In this document: positions 7,733 to 15,492 of the stretch, one piece after another | Layout of the letters: every line of letters begins with the position of its first letter | Position numbering within the stretch: the stretch's first letter is position 1 | Source: CAUSKK01 sp963532425 | Lineage (GTDB): Bacteria; Pseudomonadota; Gammaproteobacteria; Cardiobacteriales; Cardiobacteriaceae | Assembly: GCA_963532425.1 (NCBI GenBank) | Contig: CAUSKK010000021.1 | Location: 1 to 34,936 of the forward strand | DNA: 34,936 bases | Direction: 5' to 3' | The notes under the pieces: model-generated | What the model was told of the DNA's origin: nothing | The model's database searches: none | Seen by the model: only the letters and a program-made list of their open reading frames with translations | Made by a program: the position numbers and the translations under genes

Positions 7733-7795
7733 CTATTGCTTATGGCCACCATAGTAGCCGTCGATTTTGCGGACGCTATCTTGTAAGACGCCGCC
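7733..7795 (-). pseudogene. Duplicated 3'-end fragment of lipoprotein 3
   Basis: The 20 codons plus TAG stop encode GGVLQDSVRKIDGYYGGHKQ, identical at protein level to the last 20 residues of the lipoprotein at 7817-8518. The DNA differs at many third positions (for example TTACAAGAT versus CTGCAGGAC), so the copy is old or came from a relative. It lies 22 bp downstream of the intact gene's stop and has no start of its own. Confidence 0.85.
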
Positions 7796-7816
7796 CACGC
7801 GTAGCCAGGCGGCAAG

Positions 7817-8518
7817 TTATTGTTTGTGGCCGCCGTAATAGCCGTCAATCTTCCGGACGCTGTCCTGCAGAACGCCGCCAAACTCCTGCCCCCGGGGGCC
7901 GTAGAAGCCGCCGTGGAACTGGGTGCTCTGGCTGGTGGCTTCGAAGCGGTTGCCATTGACCGCACCGGCGAAGTCCATGCCGTTGAGCTCCTCGTTGGTG
8001 CCGGTGCCGTAGCGGATACGGTTGTTCAGGCGGCCCTTGACGGTCTTGTTGCCGAAATCCACGTCCATGTTCATCTCGTCGGCGTTACTGGCCTGCTGGG
8101 TGCTCATGACCACGGCCGTGCCCTTGTAGTGGGCGGTGCCGCTGCTGGGCAGCTCGTCGGGTTTGATGCCCTGGTAAATCAAACGGCTCTGGTAGTCGCG
8201 GGCCTGGCTGTTATCGACGACCATCATGCCGACCCGGGTATATTCCAGACCGGGCAGGGCCTCGCGCACGATGGTGCGGCCGCGATATTTCTCCTGGTGG
8301 CGGAGAATGCCCTTGTCGTTGGTCATGTCCTTGACGATGAAATCGTGCTTGGCGCCGTCAAATTGCACCTGATTCGGCGGCTGTTTGCCGTCGATTTTGG
8401 CCAGGGGCAATTCCTGGCCGTTGTGATAGCCGAGGTGGCCGCCGAAGATGCTGGCTTTATCGCTGCCGCCGCAGGCGCTGAGCAGCAGCAGCAGACCGGG
8501 CAGAAAAATCTTGTTCAT
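7817..8518 (-). CDS. TbpB-like surface lipoprotein 3
   Basis: 233 residues. The start MNKIFLPGLL at 8518 is chosen because GGAG lies 6-9 bp upstream; the longer frame adds a basic, non-signal stretch. A type II signal with lipobox LSAC is followed by GGSDK. Family features: LGYHNGQELPL after the tether, GTAHYKGTAVV strand, VDFGNKTVKGRLNNR, LNGMDFAGAVNG, and the terminal GGFYGPRGQEFGGVLQDS motif. Its likely role is as a surface-anchored beta-barrel lipoprotein of unknown ligand. It is the downstream member of a leftward cluster with 9041 and 9999. A synonymous copy of its last 20 codons follows the stop. Confidence 0.83.
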   Translation of the reverse strand: MNKIFLPGLLLLLSACGGSDKASIFGGHLGYHNGQELPLAKIDGKQPPNQVQFDGAKHDFIVKDMTNDKGILRHQEKYRGRTIVREALPGLEYTRVGMMVVDNSQARDYQSRLIYQGIKPDELPSSGTAHYKGTAVVMSTQQASNADEMNMDVDFGNKTVKGRLNNRIRYGTGTNEELNGMDFAGAVNGNRFEATSQSTQFHGGFYGPRGQEFGGVLQDSVRKIDGYYGGHKQ

Positions 8519-8608
8519 AGAAACTCCATGGAAAAGTAGAAAGGAAAAGGCGACGGACGCCCGCCGCCGGGGCCGTCGCAAAAAGCCGGCCACGGGCCGG
8601 GGGCGGGC

Positions 8609-8968
8609 CTATTGTTTATGGGCGGCGAAGAAGCCATCGACTTTGTCCTCGTCGTGGCACATGAAACCGCCCAGCTCCTCGGCCTTGGGGCCGTAGAAGA
8701 TTTTATCCTGATGGGCGCTTAAGGGTGCCGGTGAAACTGAAGCCGTCGCGGATGTCGTCATAATCCAGCTTCACCCGCTTATCCAGCCGGCCGCTGAGGG
8801 TCTTGGCGTTGAAATCCCCATCGAAATGGGCGCCGGCCTGGGTGTTGTTCAAATCGCCGGCGCCGTAAGGGGATAGTCCCGGCCGTTAGGGCGCAGGGGG
8901 TTGAGGTCGCCGCCGCCGGGGGGCCGGCCACTGGGGTGGGGGCTGGCCAGGCTTAGGGTTTTGTTCAT
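8609..8968 (-). pseudogene. Decayed TbpB-like lipoprotein 4
   Basis: A broken paralogue. The C-terminal piece reads FYGPKAEELGGFM...KVDGFFAAHKQ and stops at 8609-8611. A further piece in another frame reads FDGDFNAKTLSGRLDKRV...GFSFTGTLK. The frame shifts with a stop between them near 8720. The 5' end retains MNKTLSLA after a possible start at 8968, but most of the N-terminal half, including the lipobox, is missing. The order of pieces matches the intact paralogues at 7817 and 9041, so this is a deletion- and frameshift-inactivated copy. Confidence 0.85.
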
Positions 8969-9022
8969 GGAAATCCTGGGATTAGAGACAAAGAAAGCGC
9001 CGCCCGGGTGGGGCGACGCGGG

Positions 9023-9032
9023 GAAGCGCTTC
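9023..9032. repeat. Single GAAGCGCTTC repeat after lipoprotein 5
   Basis: One exact copy lies just downstream of the stop of the lipoprotein gene at 9041, in the short spacer to the pseudogene. Confidence 0.85.
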
Positions 9033-9040
9033 GGCCGGGG

Positions 9041-9799
9041 TTATTTTTTCTGGGCGCCGTAGTAGCCGTACAAACTGCGCCGTTCGTCGCGGAGGATGCC
9101 GGCCAGCTCCTCGGCGTTGGGGCCATAGAAGCCGCCGGTGTACTGGGTGCTGCCGTTCTGGCCGCTGAAGGTGGTGCCCTGGATGGTGCCGGTGAAATTC
9201 AGGCCGTTGAGATACTGGCTGTCGCTGATTTCCACGCGGTTATCCAGCTGGCCCCGGAGGGTCTTGGCGCCGAAATCCACATCGAAGGTCGCCCTGGCGC
9301 CGCTGTCGTTGAAGTCGCTGCTGACGGCCGCCGTGCCCTCATAGCGGGCCGTGCCCCGGCCGGGGAAATTCGTCGGCGTCGTGCCCTGGTAGAAGAGATA
9401 GCTGGTGTCATTAATTGAATTGCCGTCCCTGTCGAGGCCCGTGCCCAGGGTAAGCACGCCGGCGCTGGCGTGGGTCATATTCGGCTGCAGCCAGCGGTAG
9501 ATGGCCTTCTGGGCCGCCTTATCCACCTCCTCATGGGCCAGGGTGGCGCCGTTATTCTCCACCTTCATGCCGGCCACGAACAGCGGGTATTCCTTGCCAT
9601 CGACGACCAGGCTTTTCACGGCATTGGCATTGCTGCGGCTGATGCCGTTGCCGCCGATGAGCTTGCTGTCGTTGTTGTATTTCAGCATTGAACCCTGCAC
9701 CACCGCGTTCGGGGCCGGGCTGTTGTTGTCCTTGTCGCTGCCGCCGCCGCAGGCCGTCAGGGCTAGGGCGACGAACGTTAGACTGGAAATTTTCTTCAT
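9041..9799 (-). CDS. TbpB-like surface lipoprotein 5
   Basis: 252 residues. The ATG at 9799 is preceded by GGAGAA with 5-6 bp spacing. A type II signal with lipobox LTAC is followed by GGGSDKDNNSP. The body shows the clearest family pattern: MLKYNNDSKL, VKSLVVDGKEYPL, GRGTARYEGTAAV, FDVDFGAKTLRGQLDNRV, LNGLNFTGTIQG, then STQYTGGFYGPNAEELAG and the ending YGYYGAQKK. It most resembles lipoprotein 6 at 9999, which implies recent duplication. Surface display through a Slam-type translocon is known for the wider group and only inferred here; no Slam gene is in the window. Confidence 0.87.
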   Translation of the reverse strand: MKKISSLTFVALALTACGGGSDKDNNSPAPNAVVQGSMLKYNNDSKLIGGNGISRSNANAVKSLVVDGKEYPLFVAGMKVENNGATLAHEEVDKAAQKAIYRWLQPNMTHASAGVLTLGTGLDRDGNSINDTSYLFYQGTTPTNFPGRGTARYEGTAAVSSDFNDSGARATFDVDFGAKTLRGQLDNRVEISDSQYLNGLNFTGTIQGTTFSGQNGSTQYTGGFYGPNAEELAGILRDERRSLYGYYGAQKK

Positions 9800-9844
9800 A
9801 TTTTTCTCCGTTAGGGGAAGGGAAAGAAGCGCGCTCCGCTAGGG

Positions 9845-9872
9845 GAAGCGCTTCGGGAGTCGGAAGCGCTTC
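9845..9872. repeat. Two GAAGCGCTTC repeats between lipoproteins 5 and 6
   Basis: Exact copies at 9845-9854 and 9863-9872, upstream of lipoprotein 5 and downstream of the tandem tail copies of lipoprotein 6. Confidence 0.85.
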
Positions 9873-9891
9873 GGTTTGGACGAGCTTAATT

Positions 9892-9993
9892 AGCGGCCAG
9901 CGACGGGCACCGTAGAAGCCGTGAACCGCAGGCCACGGCGCCAGCGGCCAGCGACGGGCGCCGTAAAAGCCGTGAACCGTAGGCCACGGCACC
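9892..9993 (-). repeat. Two 51-bp tandem copies of the lipoprotein 6 3' end
   Basis: Units 9892-9942 and 9943-9993 are near-identical, and their sequence continues into the true 3' end of the gene at 9999. On the - strand each encodes VHGFYGARRWPL in the same frame as the gene. The gene's TAG stop corresponds to TGG (Trp) in the copies. The period is 17 codons, so loss of the stop would add two extra FYGARR tails. Confidence 0.9.
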
Positions 9994-9998
9994 AGCGG

Positions 9999-10760
9999 CT
10001 AACGACGGGCGCCATAAAAGCCGTGAAAGCCCCGCTGCTCATCACGCACCACGCCGGCCAGCTCCGCCGCCTGGTCGCCGTAGAAGGCGCCGGTGTACTG
10101 GGCGCTGCCGTTCTGGCCCATGAAGCTGGTGCCCCGGATGCCGCCGATGAAGTTCAGGCCGTTGAGGGTAGTGCGGACGCCGTTGTGGGTAGAGGCTACC
10201 TGATTATCCAGCTGGCCGGCGATGGTCTTGGCGCCGAAATCCACGGCGAAGCGGGCGTTGCCGCTGGTCTGCCGGTCGGTGCCGTCGATGACAAAGGCGC
10301 TGCCGTTGTAGAGAGCGCGGCCCTCGGTGGGCATCTGGCGCGGGCTCTGGCCCTGGAAGAACAGGTGGTTTTCCATGGACCGGGCCTGGCCGTTGGCGTC
10401 GAGATTGGAGCCGAGGCCAATCATGCCGGCGTAGCTGTGGTTCAGATTGGGCTGCAGAATGCGTTCGATGCTGCTGTTGTCGCGGCGATTGACCTCGCGC
10501 TGGAAGTAAACGCGCTTGGCGGCGTCGTACTGGGTGCCACTGCCCACCAGGGCAATGTCGCGGCCGTTGATTTGGAGGGTGTTCACCACGTTCGGGTCGG
10601 TGGCGGGCTTGCCAATGATGTGGCCATTGACCAGGCGCTGGGCGTCGTTGTAATGGTAGACGGCCCCGGCCACCACCGGCACGGGAATGATGTTGATTTG
10701 GCCGTTGCCGCCGCAGCCGAGCAGCAGCAGGGGCAGGGTAAACGGCAGTTTGCGATACAT
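9999..10760 (-). CDS. TbpB-like surface lipoprotein 6
   Basis: 253 residues. The start MYRKLPFTLP at 10760 is chosen because GAGGAGAAA precedes it; the longer frame lacks such a site. A short type II signal with lipobox LLGC is followed by GGNGQ. Family features: VYHYNDAQRLV, LQINGRDIAL, EGRALYNGSAFV, FAVDFGAKTIAGQLDNQV, LNGLNFIGGIRG, AQYTGAFYGDQAAELAG and the ending GFHGFYGARR. It is the first gene of the leftward lipoprotein cluster and is divergent from ubiE. Its 3' end is followed by two in-frame copies of its terminal 17-codon segment. Confidence 0.86.
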   Translation of the reverse strand: MYRKLPFTLPLLLLGCGGNGQINIIPVPVVAGAVYHYNDAQRLVNGHIIGKPATDPNVVNTLQINGRDIALVGSGTQYDAAKRVYFQREVNRRDNSSIERILQPNLNHSYAGMIGLGSNLDANGQARSMENHLFFQGQSPRQMPTEGRALYNGSAFVIDGTDRQTSGNARFAVDFGAKTIAGQLDNQVASTHNGVRTTLNGLNFIGGIRGTSFMGQNGSAQYTGAFYGDQAAELAGVVRDEQRGFHGFYGARR

Positions 10761-10797
10761 AAATTTCTCCTCGGTGTAAACCTGGCGGCAGTATAGC

Positions 10798-10852
10798 AAG
10801 CGCTTCGGGCTGTCGCATTCCTACAACAGAGCGCCGGCGGGCGAAGCGCTTC
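10798..10852. repeat. GAAGCGCTTC repeats in the lipoprotein 6/ubiE divergent gap
   Basis: A near copy (CAAGCGCTTC, 10798-10807) and an exact copy at 10843-10852 sit in the 147-bp intergenic region. Both lie upstream of a TAAAAT that could be a ubiE -10 box (10865-10870). Confidence 0.8.
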
Positions 10853-10907
10853 CCCCCGTTCCGCTAAAATGAACGCCCTTCCCCGCACAACCTCACAAGG
10901 AAAACTG

Positions 10908-11675
10908 ATGAACGATAAAACCCACTTCGGCTATGAAACCATCGACCGCGACCAGAAGAACGCCCGGGTGGCGGCGGTGTTTGATTCGGTGGCCGACAAA
11001 TACGACCTGATGAACGACGTCATGAGCTTCGGCATTCACCGGCTCTGGAAGGACTGGTACGTCTGGCAAACCGACGCCCAGCCCGGCGAACGGGTGTTGG
11101 ATTTGGCCTCGGGCACCGGCGACATCGCCCACCGGCTCGCCAAGCGCCTCTGTGCCCGCCAGCCCGGCGGCGACATCGAAGGCCAGCTGGTCGCCTCGGA
11201 CATCAACGCCGCCATGCTGGCCGTGGGCCAGGAGCGCCTGCGCAATCGCGGCTGGCTGCGCAATCTGGAATTTGTGCTGGCCAATGCCGAAGCGCTTCCC
11301 TTCGCCGACAACAGCTTCGACCTCATCACCATGGCCTTTGGTCTGCGCAACGTAACCAACCAGCAGCAGGCCCTGAACGAAATGCGGCGGGTGCTGAAGC
11401 CCGGCGGCCGCGTGCTGGTGCTGGAATTCTCCCAGCCGGTGCACCGGCCCTTCCGCAAAATCTACGACTGGTACAGCTTCCAGCTGCTGCCGCGCATGGG
11501 CGCCGTCATCGCCGACGACCGGCCCAGCTATCAATATCTGGCCGAGAGCATTCGCATGCACCCGAAACAGGAGGAATTGAAACAAATGTTCAGCGCCGCC
11601 GGCCTGGAACGCTGCGAGTACCAGAACCTGAGCGGCGGCATCTGCGCCATTCACAAGGGCGTGAAGCCATGCTAA
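10908..11675 (+). CDS. ubiE: Ubiquinone/menaquinone biosynthesis C-methyltransferase UbiE
   Basis: 255 residues; the start MNDKTHFGYETI at 10908 is chosen because AAGGAAAA lies just upstream. It is the SAM-dependent methyltransferase that adds the C2 methyl in ubiquinone (and menaquinone) synthesis. Visible motifs are VFDSVADKYDLMND, the SAM loop VLDLASGTGDIAH, ANAEALPFADNSFD, TMAFGLRNVTN and the LKPGGRVLVLEFS segment. It is followed by ubiJ with a 7-bp overlap. A truncated, diverged copy of its 5' part recurs at 15493. Confidence 0.97.
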   Translation: MNDKTHFGYETIDRDQKNARVAAVFDSVADKYDLMNDVMSFGIHRLWKDWYVWQTDAQPGERVLDLASGTGDIAHRLAKRLCARQPGGDIEGQLVASDINAAMLAVGQERLRNRGWLRNLEFVLANAEALPFADNSFDLITMAFGLRNVTNQQQALNEMRRVLKPGGRVLVLEFSQPVHRPFRKIYDWYSFQLLPRMGAVIADDRPSYQYLAESIRMHPKQEELKQMFSAAGLERCEYQNLSGGICAIHKGVKPC

Positions 11676-12187
11676 GCGCTCTGCTCAACGGCGCCCTCGG
11701 CCCGGAGCAGCACGCCAAACTGCAACCCTTCGCCGGCAAGGCCTTCCGCCTGACCCTGGCCGAACGGCGCGAACCCTGGTGTTTTCGCTACGACGGGAAG
11801 CGCTTCGTCGCCGCCCCGGCCGCCACGCCGGTGGCCGTAACCCTGGAGGGCAATCTGGCCGGCCTCGGCGCCTTTATCCGCCAGGAGCCGCCGCCGCCCG
11901 GGGGCAAGCTGAGCTTCAGCGGCGAACTCTACGATGCCCAGCTGCTGCAGGAGGCCCTGCGCGGCGTTGAACCGAACTGGGAGGCCTGGCTGCAACAGCA
12001 GTTCGGCGCCACCCCCGGCCGGCTGCTCTACGACGGCGGCCAGAAAATCAAGGCCGGCGCCGATTTCCTCGCCCAGCAGCTCTTCATCGGCCGCGACGAA
12101 TACGCCCCGCTGGTACAACGGCTACAGCGGCTGCAACAACGGCTCGACGCGCTGGCCCGGGAGTTGGACGATGTGGCAGGCGTTTAA
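11669..12187 (+). CDS. ubiJ: Ubiquinone biosynthesis accessory factor UbiJ
   Basis: 172 residues, slightly short for UbiJ (about 200 in E. coli). UbiJ is an SCP2-like lipid-binding protein of the Ubi complex that carries ubiquinone intermediates. The N-terminal SCP2 part includes VAVTLEGNLAGL and GKLSFSGELYDAQLLQEAL. The C-terminal coiled segment is LQRLQQRLDALARELDDVAGV. The position directly after ubiE, with the ubiB start 16 bp before its stop, matches the E. coli order ubiE-ubiJ-ubiB. Its 3' end, with the first codons of ubiB, is repeated on the far side of the AT-rich island. Confidence 0.93.
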   Translation: MLSALLNGALGPEQHAKLQPFAGKAFRLTLAERREPWCFRYDGKRFVAAPAATPVAVTLEGNLAGLGAFIRQEPPPPGGKLSFSGELYDAQLLQEALRGVEPNWEAWLQQQFGATPGRLLYDGGQKIKAGADFLAQQLFIGRDEYAPLVQRLQRLQQRLDALARELDDVAGV

Positions 12188-12197
12188 ACGGTCGTAG
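12171..12197 (+). pseudogene. Stranded 5' end of ubiB
   Basis: The codons ATG-TGG-CAG-GCG-TTT-AAA-CGG-TCG give MWQAFKRS and then TAG. They match the true ubiB start at 15815 with one base difference before the sequences diverge after about 12195. This marks where the ubiJ-ubiB junction was split. Confidence 0.9.
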
Positions 12198-12275
12198 CCT
12201 ATTAGTTCCTCAACGGTCGCATCATAGTAGTCAAAGGAATGCGGCCTACGGGGATGGATCATCATTTCAAGAATT

Positions 12276-12310
12276 AAGGATATAGTCTTCTTAATACAGA
12301 CTCTATCCTT
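12276..12310. other. Strong AT-rich hairpin downstream of ubiJ
   Basis: AAGGATATAGTCT and AGACTCTATCCTT form a 13-bp stem with one mismatch and a nine-base loop, without a following T run. It could be a weak terminator or an mRNA-stability element. The rest of 12198-12502 shows no gene I can support; the last 150 bp are AT-rich leader for the next gene. Confidence 0.6.
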
Positions 12311-12502
12311 ATCCTTAATCTAATAGCAGTTGGTGCTAGAATTTAGATATATTGAAAAATAGTGTGTTTAATTAATAAGTTATATGCCTACAAAGCGCAT
12401 CGGCTTATCTGATTTAACAAAATAGGATTCAAGAAATTATAATCCGTAAAAGCAAATGGTTTTATTATTCAGGATTAAAATAAAACTATAAAGGTGAAAA
12501 TA

Positions 12503-14524
12503 GTGAAAACTGATTTATATGCAGTGCTTGGCGTAGATAAGAACTCTTCTGCCAGTGAGATAAAAAATGCTTATCACAAACTAACTAATAAATATCATCC
12601 AGATAAGAATTTAGATAATAAAGAAGCTGCCGAAGCTAAGTTTAAGGAGATAAAAAACGCTTACAACATCTTATCTGACCCCCAGAAAAGAAAAATTTAT
12701 GACCGCTTCCACTATGAAACTACTACAGATCTGGATGGTAGTAATATCTCTAATGAATTCAATAAAAAACCTAACGATTTAAATACTGAAGACGTTAATT
12801 ATAATAACAAAAAAATAATCGTTATAGCATTAATTTTAAATTTAATAGCATATCTTTTTGCAGGTGCTTTACTTTGGGAATTAATCGATGTCAAAAGTTT
12901 TATTCAAGGGATTATCTGGATGGTGCTATGGCCAATAGCTGGAAATATTTTACGATATATAGTCACATTTTTATATATTTTATTTATAAGTAAATTTCAA
13001 GGTTTAGAATCAATATTCTATTCATGTAGAAGTTATTTAATTAAATTGATAATTACGGCTAGAAACTATTTAGTAGAACTGATAATTGAAGTTAGGAACA
13101 ATTTAATAAAATTAATAGCTATAGTTAAAGGAATATTTTCTTTCCATAATTTTTGGTCCACTCAGAGTCGTATGCGTCGTAGTGATTATGCTTTATTTTT
13201 AATATTATTTGTTTGTTTGTTTCAAGATGCGTTTATTTATTTATATCAAGAAATAATAAATACTAAATATAGTGCGGTTTTTATATATTATTTTATAACC
13301 ATACCAATTACTTTTATAGGAATAAAACGTCTACATGATTGTAATTACAAAGGATGGTGGATACTTATCCCTGGCGCAATTTTTGTTGTTCTATTTATGA
13401 AAGGAAGCTTAGGAAGAAATCGATTTGGTATTAATCCAAGAAAATTTAATAATCATATTAATAATGATCAATATGAAATAGAAAAAGACTATACTTTTAT
13501 CACATTTAATATTATTGGCTTATTAAGCATAGTCGTATACTTTCTTCTCCCAGTTATAGAAGAGATTAATCAATTACATAAAGTGGAACAGAGTAGTTAT
13601 TTGGAAAATAATACTTCTCGTATTAATTTAAATCAAAAGATCTTTCAAAAACATGATATTATCCCAAATATTATGACTGCCACTCCTATACCCTCACCTT
13701 CTTCTATTCATTCAGAAACCCCTATCCCTAGCTCTGTTACCGCAAAAGAAACATTCTCCCCACCTCCCTTAACTATTAATACTAGCACCAACGAATCTAT
13801 ATCTAAGGATAATTTCGAATCTTGGCCCATGATTATGGTTTCCAGTTCTGAATTGCGTAATTGTTCTTTAGATACTTGTAATAGTTTAGGAGTAATACTA
13901 CCTGAAAGTACTGTAACTTTAATGCCAAGTGAGAATGGGGAGTTTCTTCGTAATAACTATTTGTTCGTTAATTACGATGGAGATTTGTGCACACTATTTG
14001 ATAGTAAAAATAGGGTTTGTAAATCTTGGTCCAAGAAGAATAATTCATCAGGTTGGGTGGCTATAGAAGCTCTTATTCCTAAGATAAATCTTGATGAGTA
14101 CAAACCAAAAGTTAGTACTTCAGCTACCATTAGTTATACCCCTGCTGAACCAGTGCAAACAATTAAGGAATCACCTAAACCTACTAATTTTTCCACCAAT
14201 AATCAGGCAAACCCTACTCCTTTTGTAGATGACAGTACTATGTCTAAATTTCTTGGTAAGAAATTAACTCTTCTATCCAATGCTAATGTACGTAAATGTG
14301 CGTCTGCTAAGTGTAATAGTCTTGGAGTAATAACTATTGGTAGTAAAGTAATTGTAGCTCAAGACTCAGTTGGAGAATTCCTCTATGACAACAAATGGCT
14401 ATTTGTCAATTACGACGGTAATTTCTGCTCGCAATACGACAAAAATAGCGATATTTGTCGCCGTTGGTCTCGTGGCAAATTAGCCGGCTGGGTACATGCG
14501 GGTTTACTTAGTAATGAACCATAA
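12503..14524 (+). CDS. J-domain membrane protein with DUF805 and two SH3-like domains
   Basis: A multidomain protein of about 673 residues. The GTG at 12503 is preferred over the GTG at 12494 because AAAGGTG sits six bases upstream. Order: J domain at 2-65 (LYAVLGVDKNSSASEIKNAY, HPD at 32-34), hydrophilic linker, two or three membrane segments (about 100-160), amphipathic Leu/Ile repeats, a DUF805-like membrane domain at about 210-315 (FWSTQSRMRRSDY, IGIKRLHDCNYKGWW, GRNRFG). Another membrane segment lies near 335, then a Ser/Thr/Pro-rich stretch, then two related SH3-like modules (NCSLDTCNSLGVI and KCASAKCNSLGVI, each ending in a GWV motif). J domains recruit DnaK/Hsp70, so this may be a membrane-anchored Hsp70 recruiter. 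The substrate is unknown. AT-rich codon use differs from all flanking genes. Confidence 0.85.
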   Translation: MKTDLYAVLGVDKNSSASEIKNAYHKLTNKYHPDKNLDNKEAAEAKFKEIKNAYNILSDPQKRKIYDRFHYETTTDLDGSNISNEFNKKPNDLNTEDVNYNNKKIIVIALILNLIAYLFAGALLWELIDVKSFIQGIIWMVLWPIAGNILRYIVTFLYILFISKFQGLESIFYSCRSYLIKLIITARNYLVELIIEVRNNLIKLIAIVKGIFSFHNFWSTQSRMRRSDYALFLILFVCLFQDAFIYLYQEIINTKYSAVFIYYFITIPITFIGIKRLHDCNYKGWWILIPGAIFVVLFMKGSLGRNRFGINPRKFNNHINNDQYEIEKDYTFITFNIIGLLSIVVYFLLPVIEEINQLHKVEQSSYLENNTSRINLNQKIFQKHDIIPNIMTATPIPSPSSIHSETPIPSSVTAKETFSPPPLTINTSTNESISKDNFESWPMIMVSSSELRNCSLDTCNSLGVILPESTVTLMPSENGEFLRNNYLFVNYDGDLCTLFDSKNRVCKSWSKKNNSSGWVAIEALIPKINLDEYKPKVSTSATISYTPAEPVQTIKESPKPTNFSTNNQANPTPFVDDSTMSKFLGKKLTLLSNANVRKCASAKCNSLGVITIGSKVIVAQDSVGEFLYDNKWLFVNYDGNFCSQYDKNSDICRRWSRGKLAGWVHAGLLSNEP

Positions 14525-14560
14525 ACATACGCCTCTCTATTTATTTAATTGGAGAATTCC

Positions 14561-15349
14561 ATGCTTAATTCGTTAAAAATTATAATATTAATTTTAGCTT
14601 TAATAGTTCTAGTTAGTCCAGCTGCGCCCATTAGTAGTAAAGATACAGAGGCATTTACTGATGCGGGAGTATTTGCCCTCATGAGTAAAGAGTATGCTAG
14701 AGCTCATGAATTATTTGAAAAAGCAGCCAAGGCTGGCAACCCCCATGCGCAGACCCTTCTCGCTGGACTCTATATAGATGGCCTTGGTGTTTCTCAGAAT
14801 TATGTCAAAGCGCGCTATTGGCTTGAGAAGGGAGCAAAAGCTGGAAATAATCAGGCACAGTTTACTTTAGGAGTTCTATATGAAAATGGTATTGGTGGTC
14901 CACAGGATTATAAAAAAGCACGCTATTGGCACTTTAAAGCTGTAGAGTCAGGAAATATTCCAGCAGCACTTAATTTAGGTACTCTTTACTATGAAGGTAA
15001 GGGTGGACCCAAAGATATTAAACAAGCTATTAAATTGTGGGAAAAGGTAGCTACCTACCCTGATGAAATAAAATTAGATGGTATAGATGGTAAAATTCAT
15101 GCCCAGAATAATTTAGGATTAGTTTATTTTTATAATAAGGACTATGAGAAAGCACGCTATTGGTTTGAAAAGGCTGCTGAGGTTAATGAAGAAGCACAAC
15201 TTGCTTTAGGTTTTATATATTTTAATGGACTAGGTGTCCCCCAGAATTTAAAAAAATCACGCTATTGGATCGAAAAATTTGTCGATAGAAATGTAAATAT
15301 AAATTTACAGATGGCACTAACTCTATCCTTTAGCTTATTTAAGAACTAA
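14561..15349 (+). CDS. Secreted Sel1-repeat (SLR) protein
   Basis: 262 residues. The start at ATG 14561 is preceded by GGAG with 7-8 bp spacing. An N-terminal hydrophobic signal (IIILILALIVLVSPAAP) suggests periplasmic export. About five to six Sel1-like repeats of 36 residues follow, for example ARYWLEKGAKAGNNQAQFTL and LGVLYENGIGGPQDYKKA. These alpha-helical repeats act as protein-interaction scaffolds. It starts 36 bp after the J-domain gene and shares its AT-rich composition, so the two probably form one transcription unit and arrived together. A GC-rich Sel1 lipoprotein at 30826 is a distant relative with a different history. Confidence 0.87.
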   Translation: MLNSLKIIILILALIVLVSPAAPISSKDTEAFTDAGVFALMSKEYARAHELFEKAAKAGNPHAQTLLAGLYIDGLGVSQNYVKARYWLEKGAKAGNNQAQFTLGVLYENGIGGPQDYKKARYWHFKAVESGNIPAALNLGTLYYEGKGGPKDIKQAIKLWEKVATYPDEIKLDGIDGKIHAQNNLGLVYFYNKDYEKARYWFEKAAEVNEEAQLALGFIYFNGLGVPQNLKKSRYWIEKFVDRNVNINLQMALTLSFSLFKN

Positions 15350-15408
15350 TAAATTTAAGTAAGCCAAATTATTTAAAAGACAAGTCTAGATTAAATATCT
15401 CTAACTTT

Positions 15409-15433
15409 ACATATAAAAAAATTTTTAATATGT
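15409..15433. other. AT-rich near-palindrome after the island genes
   Basis: ACATAT and ATATGT flank an A-run/T-run core, making an almost perfect 25-bp inverted repeat 60 bp after the Sel1 stop. It may act as the terminator of the two-gene unit. Confidence 0.5.
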
Positions 15434-15492
15434 ATTAAAAGTTTCAGGTACAGCAGAGTAAAATGGTTTCTTTATTTCTAGCGAGGGAAGCC

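Larger units (their letters stand above)
12196..15458. other. AT-rich inserted island between ubiJ and ubiB
   Basis: Base composition changes abruptly from very GC-rich to strongly AT-rich just after 12195 and returns gradually around 15460-15500. The island carries two same-strand genes and contains no GAAGCGCTTC palindrome, although that repeat is dense in the rest of the window's spacers. Homologous ubiJ/ubiB junction sequence flanks it (12119-12195 and 15771-15839). No integrase, transposase or tRNA target was recognised, so the mechanism looks like recombination through duplicated ubi sequence rather than a classical mobile element. Confidence 0.8.

Noticed and set aside
12122..12265. 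47-codon - strand frame starting MMIHPRRPHSFDYYDAT just after ubiJ
   Set aside because: Half of it is antisense to ubiJ. The unique 70 bp look protein-like, but no family or ribosome site was recognised, so it stays unsupported.
12196..15458. Prophage or transposon explanation for the AT-rich island
   Set aside because: No integrase, transposase, terminal inverted repeats or tRNA target was seen; the flanking identity is ubi coding sequence.
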